This document shows, in pieces, positions 52,280-61,200 of a stretch of 64,000 nt of DNA (positions are counted from its first letter, which is position 1; the number at the start of each line of letters is the position of its first letter). Origin of the DNA: Edaphochlamys debaryana (lineage: Eukaryota > Chlorophyta > Chlorophyceae > Chlamydomonadales); NCBI GenBank assembly GCA_016858145.1, contig JAEHOE010000017.1, positions 372,001-436,000 on the forward strand, read 5' to 3'. The notes under the pieces were generated by a model, which was not told the DNA's origin, made no database searches, and worked only from the letters and a program-made list of their open reading frames with translations. Made by a program: the position numbers and the translations under genes.

Positions 52280-55200
52280 ATGCCACGCCCGGGCTCGGGC
52301 CCGGGCGAATTGCAACGACAAGGCAACACACAATGGCTGGTCGCGCTGGTTGTGTTGTCGTTAGCCTCGTCGGCAATCGCGCAGTCGGTTGGCCTTCGAC
52401 ATGTCGAGGATGGATCGGGGAAGCACCGCCTGCGGCGACTCACGGAGGCCGCGCCGCCTCCCACCTACAATGAAGTCGACGCCCCAGCCTACCCGCCGCC
52501 CGCGACATACCCAACCACTCCTCCGCCCGCCTACCCGGCCCCACCACTGGCGCCGGTCTACGCGACCCCGCCATCCATGCCCAACCCCGCTGGACACCCC
52601 ACCGTGCCCGAGCCTCCTGCGCCCCTTGCACCACCGCCTCCCCAGGTAAGAGATCACCTAGCCTAGCCTAGCCCTGTATATCTCTATCCGGATTCCTCTC
52701 AGAAAGCCAGCACATGCAACAACCCAAACTTGATCGTTCGCGCCCTGCCTGTCGCAGGCACCTGAGCCGTCGATTCCGCTCGACAGCCCACCCCCCGCAC
52801 AAGTGGGGTATCCAGGCACGCCACCACCACCGGGATCCCCCGCATACGGAAGCCCCCCGTCAGCGCCCGGCCCCATCCCGCCAGCCTCTCCTACCCCGCC
52901 GAGCGTAGAGCCGCCATCCCCAAACGAGGTACCCGAGCCGCCATCTCCCCCGCTCCCTTCGCCCGAAGTCCCCCCCATGGTCCCCACTGGGCAGCCCTCC
53001 ATTCCCGAGCCGCCGGCACCGAGCCCCCAACCGGCTTACGGGTCCCAGACACCGCCACCTCCCGAGGTTCCGCCGCCCCCTCCCCCGGGCGTGCCTCCAC
53101 CTCCGCCTCCGGGCGTTCCGCCTCCCCCTCCTCCCGAGGTGCCGCCTCCTCCTCCTCCCGGCGTGCCGCCCCCTCCTCCCCCGGGCGTGCCGCCTCCCCC
53201 TCCCCCGGGCGTGCCCCCTCCCCCTCCTCCGGAGACCCCGCCTCCGCCTCCTCCGGGCGTCCCGCCTCCGCCCCCTCCGGAGACCGCGCCGCCTCACCCT
53301 CCCAGCTCGCCGCTAGTCCCGGGGGCCATTGCTCCTCCCAACGCCCCTCCGCCCCCACCGGACGCTCCCCCGCCGCCGCCCCCTGAGGTGCCTCCGCCCC
53401 CTCCTCCGGGCGTACCTCCGCCCCCGCCTCCGGGCGTGCCGCCTCCTTCTCCTCCCGAGGTGCCTCCTCCTCCTCCCGGTGTGCCTCCGCCCCCTCCTCC
53501 GGGCGTACCTCCGCCCCCGCCTCCGGGCGTGCCGCCTCCTCCTCCTCCCGAGGTGCCTACGCCTCCTCCTCCCGGCGTGCCGCCCCCTCCTCCCCCGGGC
53601 GTGCCCCCTCCCCCTCCTCCCGAGGTGCCTCCTCCTCCTCCTCCCGGCGTGCCGCCCCCTCCTCCCCCAGGCGTGCCCCCTCCCCCTCCTCCCGAGGTGC
53701 CGCCTCCTCCTCCTCCCGGCGTGCCGCCCCCTCCTCCCCCGGGCGTGCCGCCTCCCCCTCCCCCGGGCGTGCCTCCTCCCCCTCCTCCGGAGACCCCGCC
53801 TCCGCCTCCTCCGGGCGTCCCGCCTCCGCCCCCTCTGGAGACCCCGCCGCCTCCCCCTCCCAGCTCGCCGCTAGTCCCGGGGGCCATTGCTCCTCCCAAC
53901 GCCCCTCCGCCCCCACCGGACGCTCCCCCGCCGCCTCCCCCTGAAATGCCTCCGCCCCCTCCTCCGGGCGTACCTCCGCCCCCGCCTCCGGGCGTGCCGC
54001 CTCCTCCTCCTCCCGAGGTGCCGCCTCCTCCTCCTCCCGGCGTGCCGCCCCCTCCTCCCCCGGGCGTGCCCCCTCCCCCTCCTCCCGAGGTGCCTCCTCC
54101 TCCTCCTCCCGGCGTGCCGCCCCCTCCTCCCCCGGGCGTGCCGCCTCTTCCTCCCCGGGCGTGCCTCCTCCCCCTCCTCCGGAGACCCCGCCTCCGCCTC
54201 CTCCGGGCGTCCCGCCTCCGCCCCCTCCGGAGACCCCGCCGCCTCCCCCTCCCAGCTCGCCGCTAGTCCCGGGGGCCATTGCTCCTCCCAACGCCCCTCC
54301 GCCCCCACCGGACGCTCCCCCGCCGCCTCCCCCTGAGGTGCCTCCGCCCCCTCCTCCGGGCGTACCTCCGCCCCCGCCTCCGGGCGTGCCGCCTCCTCCT
54401 CCTCCCGAGGTGCCTCCTCCTCCTCCTCCCGGCGTGCCGCCCCCTCCTCCCCCGGGCGTGCCCCCTCCCCCTCCTCCCGAGGTGCCTCCTCCTCCTCCTC
54501 CCGGCGTGCCGCCCCCTTCTCCCCCGGGCGTGCCGCCTCCCCCTCCCCCGGGCGTGCCTCCTCCCCCTCCTCCGGAGACCCCGCCTCCGCCTCCTCCGGG
54601 CGTCCCGCCTCCGCCCCCTCCGGAGACCCCGCCGCCTCCCCCTCCCAGCTCGCCGCTAGTCCCGGGGGGCCATTGCTCCTCCCAACGCCCCTCCGCCCCC
54701 ACCGGACGCTCCCCCGCCGCCTCCCCCTGAGGTGCCTCCGCCCCCTCCTCCGGGCGTACCTCCGCCCCCGCCTCCGGGCGTGCCGCCTCCTCCTCCTCCC
54801 AAGGTGCCGCCGCCTCCCCCTGAGGTGCCTCCGCCCCCTCCTTCGGGCGTACCTCCGCCCCCGCCTCCGGGCGTGCCGCCTCCTCCTCCTCCCGAGGTGC
54901 CTACGCCTCCTCCTCCCGGCGTGCCGCCCCCTCCTCCCCCGGGCGTGCCCCCTCCCCCTCCTCCCGAGGTGCCTCCTCCTCCTCCTCCCGGCGTGCCGCC
55001 CCCTCCTCCCCCGGGCGTGCCGCCTCCCCCTCCCCCGGGCGTGCCTCCTCCCCCTCCTCCGGAGACCCCGCCTCCGCCTCCTCCGGGCGTCCCGCCTCCG
55101 CCCCCTCCGGAGACCCCGCCGCCTCCCCCTCCCAGCTCGCCGCTAGTCCCGGGGGCCATTGCTCCTCCCAACGCCCCTCCGCCCCCACCGGACGCTCCCC

Positions 55201-58200
55201 CGCCGCCTCCCCCTGAGGTGCCTCCGCCCCCTCCTCCGGGCGTACCTCCGCCCCCGCCTCCGGGCGTGCCGCCTCCTCCTCCTCCCGAGGTGCCGCCTCC
55301 TCCTCCTCCCGGCGTGCCGCCCCCTCCTCCCCCGGGCGTGCCCCCTCCCCCTCCTCCCGAGGTGCCGCCTCCTCCTCCTCCCGGCGTGCCGCCCCCTTCT
55401 CCCCCGGGCGTGCCGCCTCCCCCTCCCCCGGGCGTGCCTCCTCCCCCTCCTCCGGAGACCCCGCCTCCGCCTCCTCCGGGCGTCCCGCCTCCGCCCCCTC
55501 CGGAGACCCCGCCGCCTCCCCCTCCCAGCTCGCCGCTAGTCCCGGGGGCCATTGCTCCTCCCAACGCCCCTCCGCCCCCACCGGACGCTCCCCCGCCGCC
55601 TCCCCCTGAGGTGCCTCCGCCCCCTCCTCCGGGCGTACCTCCGCCCCCGCCTCCGGGCGTGCCGCCTCCTCCTCCTCCCAAGGTGCCGCCGCCTCCCCCT
55701 GAGGTGCCTCCGCCCCCTCCTTCGGGCGTACCTCCGCCCCCGCCTCCGGGCGTGCCGCCTCCTCCTCCTCCCGAGGTGCCTACGCCTCCTCCTCCCGGCG
55801 TGCCGCCCCCTCCTCCCCCGGGCGTGCCCCCTCCCCCTCCTCCTCCCGAGGTCCCTCCGCCCCCTCCCCCGGGCGTGCCTCCACCTCCGCCTCCGGGCGT
55901 ACCCCCTCCCCCTCCTCCCGAGGTGCCGCCTCCTCCTCCTCCCGGCGTGCCGCCTCCTCCTCCCCCGGGCGTGCCCCCTCCTCCTCCTCCCGATACGCCG
56001 CCTCCCCCGCCTCCACACGCCCCGCCCCCGCCGCCTGCCTGTGGCACGGGCTACGCATGGAATGGCTCAGCATGCGCAGACATTGACGAGTGAGTGACAC
56101 AAGGGCAGTCTTCCCTCTCTCCAGTTTCTCATCCCACTGTTTCTGGGTGGAGCCCGCCCCCTCGTGTGGTCATCTACCTTGGCAATCCCTCATGTGGTCA
56201 TCTGCCTTTTCCTCAATCTGTACCCATGATGCCCACCTAAGTCCTAAGTCCCACCCCATCCTTGTCTGTCCCCTCTTGCCTCAGGTGCGCGTCCCCCTCA
56301 GTGGCCCAGGCCTGCGCGCTCCAGGGGCGGCTGTGCGCCAACCTGCCGGGGGCTTACCAGTGCCGGGAGCTGCCGCCGCTGCCCCCCGGCCTGGCCTTCC
56401 GCACGAGCGCCTACGAGGCGGGGTTCGTGGACGTGCAGGTGGGGCCCAGGGTTGGGTCAGGGTGCGGGTTGATGATGGTGGTGCACAATGCTTCTCGGGC
56501 TTGAAGGGAAGGGTTCGTGGATGTGCAGGTGGGGCCGAGGCAGAGGCCAGTGTTGGGCAGGGTGTGGTTGTACGGCGTTTGCGTGTGTTGTGCATGGGCG
56601 ACTCGGGCTTGGGGATAGGGTTCGTGGACGTGCAGGTGGCAGGTGGGGTCGATTCTTGGGCTTTCAAAGGGGCAGGGCTCGGGCTTTCAGGAGCCTTTGG
56701 GGTGCTCTGGTCGTTCGCCCTGGGCTTGCTCGACGGCAGCGAGGTGGAGGCTCGACTTCAGCTCTCCCCACCACGCCCGGAAGAGAGAGACAGCATCCCT
56801 GATCAAGTGCCACCTCGGGGAGTCGGGGATGGCCTCCCTGTCTCCCTCCCTCCAAACAACCCATGCCGCTTCCACACGACCCACACACCCGCAGCTGCAG
56901 CTCACGGCCGACGGCAGCCTGGACACCGCTGCGCTGGCCTCGTTCGTGGCGGACTTCAAGCAGAAGGTGTCGGATACGTGGGGCATCCCAATCGACAAGG
57001 TGCGCCTGTGCCTGGTGGCGGGTGGGGCGTGCCATGTGCACCGTTGTTCCGGGGTTGAGCATGGGAGGAGGCGTGGAGGGCCTGGGTGGCGTTTGGGAGG
57101 TGCCGTGGGGGAGGCTGGAGGCGGGGCGTGGCTGGCCCCCGCTACGAGGACTGCCCCAGCACGCCGTACAGCATGTTGTACGGATGTGTTTGTGCGGGTT
57201 TAACCGTCCTCAGGGCTTGTCCGTCGCCCGCAGCCCTCGCTTATACCCGCCTCTCTTGCGCCCTGCCCTCCCCCCAGATCGCCGTCACGGCCCTAACCGT
57301 CAACGGCCAGGCGGTGGATCTGCTGACCCGCCGCCGCGCCATGCTCGCCACCGGCCTCAGCACTGCAGCGGCCGCATCGGGCCGCGCAATGGTGGCGGAG
57401 GCGGAGCGGCCCGTGGCAGCGCTGGCGGCGGCAATGGGCGGCCGCGCGCGGCTGAGCTTGCTGACGAGGCTGGGGCAGCCGCGGTCGGCGAGCGCGGAGC
57501 AGCTGGGGGAGCTGCTGGTGAGGGCGGCTGAGGAAGGGGAAGGGGCAGGCAGGGGAGGGGATGGCGAGGCAAGAGGGGCCGCTGGGGGGTTGCAGATGTG
57601 GTGGGTGAAGTGTGTTTTGACGCGGTGTTTCGTTCACCCGTCCCTGCCCCCCCAGGCCCACGACGCGGAGCTGAGCGGGGCCCTGACTCGGCGTGCTCTC
57701 ACGGCCGGCGACTCCATCAACCTCATCTTCCTGATCACGGAGGTGAGGCGTGCCGTACAATCTGCCGTGCCGTACGGCGTTCCGTGCACGGGTGCATGAG
57801 CGATCCTCGTGACGTGGGGGCTCTTCGTCCCTAGTCTCATCCGTTCATCCCATCCCTCCCACTCGAACCTTACAGGTGGTCCCCGCGCCTCTGCCGCCAG
57901 CGGCGCCGCCAGTGGCCCCTGGCCTCTACGCCCCGCCGGACGCCCCGCCGCCGCCGCCGGGGCCTCCGCAGTCCCACATGAGCACCGGCGACCTAGCCAA
58001 CGCCACAGGGGCTTTGTTCATCACTCAGGCGCCCCACCTGCCCCCCGCCCCGCCCTCGCCACCGCCCTCCCCCGCGCCGCCCAGCCCGGCCCCGCCGGGC
58101 CCGCCGGGCCCTTCGCCCCCGCCCTCGCCAGTGCCGCCCAGCCCCGCCCCTCCAGCCCCGCCCCCCGCTTACCCTTCCCCTCCGGCCCCGCCTCCCGCGT

Positions 58201-61200
58201 ACCCCTCCCCACCGGCACTGCCTCCGACGTACCCCACCCCAGCTGCGCCCCCTCCTCCCGGGACCCCGGCCCCACCCGTACCGGAGCCCGTGGGTCACAC
58301 GCTAGCACCCAACCCGCCGGCACCTAATGCCCCCGCGCCGCCGCCCGCCTATGGCCCGGACAGCCCGGTGCCTCCGCCCCCCGAGGTCCCGCCGCCTCCG
58401 CCTCCGGGCACTCCTCTCGTGCCGGGGGCTGTTGCACCGCCCAACGCCCCTCCTCCGCCCCCTGCCACGCCCCCGCCGCCTCCTCCGGGCGTGCCGCCTC
58501 CTCCTCCTCCGGGTGTGCCTCCTCCGCCGCCCCCCGAGGTCCCGCCGCCTCCGCCTCCGGGCACTCCTCTCGTGCCGGGGGCTGTTGCACCGCCCAACGC
58601 CCCTCCTCCGCCCCCTGCCACGCCCCCGCCGCCGCCTCCGGGCGTGCCGCCGCCTCCTCCTCCGGGTGTGCCTCCTCCGCCGCCCCCCGAGGTCCCGCCG
58701 CCTCCGCCTCCGGGCACTCCTCTCGTGCCGGGGGCTGTTGCACCGCCCAACGCCCCTCCTCCGCCCCCTGCCACGCCCCCGCCGCCTCCTCCGGGCGTGC
58801 CGCCTCCTCCTCCTCCGGGTGTGCCTCCTCCGCCGCCCCCCGAGGTCCCGCCGCCTCCGCCTCCGGGCACTCCTCTCGTGCCGGGGGCTGTTGCACCGCC
58901 CAACGCCCCTCCTCCGCCCCCTGCCACGCCCCCGCCGCCTCCTCCGGGCGTGCCGCCGCCTCCTCCTCCGGGTGTGCCTCCTCCGCCGCCCCCCGAGGTC
59001 CCGCCGCCTCCGCCTCCGGGCACTCCTCTCGTGCCGGGGGCTGTTGCACCGCCCAACGCCCCCTCCTCCGCCTCCTGCCACGCCCCCGCCGCCTCCTCCG
59101 GGCGTGCCGCCTCCTCCTCCTCCGGGTGTGCCTCCTCCGCCGCCCCCCGAGGTCCCGCCGCCTCCGCCTCCGGGCACTCCTCTCGTGCCGGGGGCTGTTG
59201 CACCGCCCAACGCCCCTCCTCCGCCCCCTGCCACGCCCCCGCCGCCTCCTCCGGGCGTGCCTCCTCCGCCGCCCCCCGAGGTCCCGCCGCCTCCGCCTCC
59301 GGGCACTCCTCTCGTGCCGGGGGCTGTTGCACCGCCCAACGCCCCTCCTCCGCCTCCTGCCACGCCCCCGCCGCCTCCTCCGGGCGTGCCGCCGCCTCCT
59401 CCGGGTGTGCCTCCTCCGCCGCCCCCCGAGGTCCCGCCGCCTCCGCCTCCGGGCACACCTCTCGTGCCGGGGGCTGTTGCACCGCCCAACGCCCCTCGTC
59501 CGCCTCCTGCCACGCCCCCGCCGCCGCCTCCGGGCGTGCCGCCTCCTCCTCCTCCGGGTGTGCCTCCTCCGCCGCCCCCCGAGGTCCCGCCGCCTCCGCC
59601 TCCGGGCACTCCTCTCGTGCCGGGGGCTGTAGCACCGCCCAACGCCCCTCCTCCGCCCCCTGCCACGCCCCCCGCCGCCTCCTCCGGGCGTGCCGCCGCC
59701 TCCTCCTCCGGGTGTGCCTCCTCCGCCGCCCCCCGAGGTCCCGCCGCCTCCGCCTCCGGGCACTCCTCTCGTGCCGGGGGCTGTAGCACCGCCCAACGCC
59801 CCTCCTCCGCCCCCTGCCACGCCCCCGCCGCCTCCTCCGGGCGTGCCGCCGCCTCCTCCTCCGGGTGTGCCTCCTCCGCCGCCCCCCGAGGTCCCGCCGC
59901 CTCCGCCTCCGGGCACTCCTCTCGTGCCGGGGGCTGTTGTACCGCCCAACGCCCCTCCTTCGCCTGCTGCCACGCCCCCGCCGCCGCCTCCGGGCGTGCC
60001 GCCTCCGCCGCCCCCCGAGGTCCCGCCGCCTCCGCCTCCGGGCACTCCTCTCGTGCCGGGGGCTGTTGTACCGCCCAACGCCCCTCCTTCGCCTGCTGCC
60101 ACGCCCCCGCCGCCGCCTCCGGGCGTGCCGCCTCCGCCGCCCCCCGAGGTCCCGCCGCCTCCGCCTCCGGGCACTCCTCTCGTGCCGGGGGCTGTTGTAC
60201 CGCCCAACGCCCCTACTTCGCCTGCTGCCACGCCCCCGCCGCCGCCTCCGGGCGTGCCGCCTCCGCCGCCCCCCGAGGTCCCGCCGCCTCCGCCTCCGGG
60301 CACTCCTCTCGTGCCGGGGGCTGTTGCACCGCCCAACGCCCCTCCTCCGCCTCCTGCCACGCCCCCGCCGCCTCCTCCGGGCGTGCCGCCTCCTCCTCCT
60401 CCGGGCGTTCCCCCGCCGCCCCCTCCCGGCGCCCCGCCTCCGGCCTCGCCCGTCTACGCACCTGCCCATCCTCCTCCGTCCTATGGGACTCCCGGGGATC
60501 CCCCTCTTCCGCCCGGCACCCCTGCCGGCCCCTGGAACGCCCCTGCGACCCCTGCGGGACACCCCACAGTCCCCACGCCGCCCGCCCCTCACACCCCCTT
60601 GGCACCTTCCTACACCCCCCTCGGCCCATCGCCCTCGGTGCCTCCGTCTTCGCCCCTGCCGCCACCGCCCCTTGTGCCCCCGTCTGCTCCGGTGTACGGC
60701 ACTCAGCCAACCGCCCCGTCATCCACCGCCCCGCCTCCGTCACCACCCGAGGTGCCTCCCCCTCCTCCGCCCGGCACGCCCCTCACCCCCGGCACCGTCC
60801 TGCCCCCTCCGCCCCCTCCGGGCGTGCCCCTGCCGCCTCCACCCGAGGTGCCTCCCCCTCCTCCTCCCGGCACGCCCCTAGCCCCCGGCACCGTCCTGCC
60901 CCCTCCGCCCCCTCCGGGCGTGCCCCCGCCGCCCCCGCCCGAGGTGCCTCCCCCTCCCCCGCCCGGCACGCCCCTAGCCCCCGGCACCGTCCTGCCCCCT
61001 CCGCCCCCTCCGGGCGTGCCCCTGCCGCCTCCACCCGAGGTGCCTCCCCCTCCTCCTCCCGGCACGCCCCTAGCCCCCGGCACCGTCCTGCCCCCTCCGC
61101 CCCCTCCGGGCGTGCCCCCGCCGCCCCCGCCCGAGGTGCCTCCCCCTCCCCCGCCCGGCACGCCCCTAGCCCCCGGCACCGTCCTGCCTCCTCCGCCCCC

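Noticed and set aside
53294..60592. Very long minus-strand Gly-rich open frames (GGGGGGTPGG type) opposite the Pro arrays
   Set aside because: They are the reverse complement of the Pro-coding repeats. The plus strand has a signal peptide, splice sites in phase and globular domains, so the minus frames are shadows.
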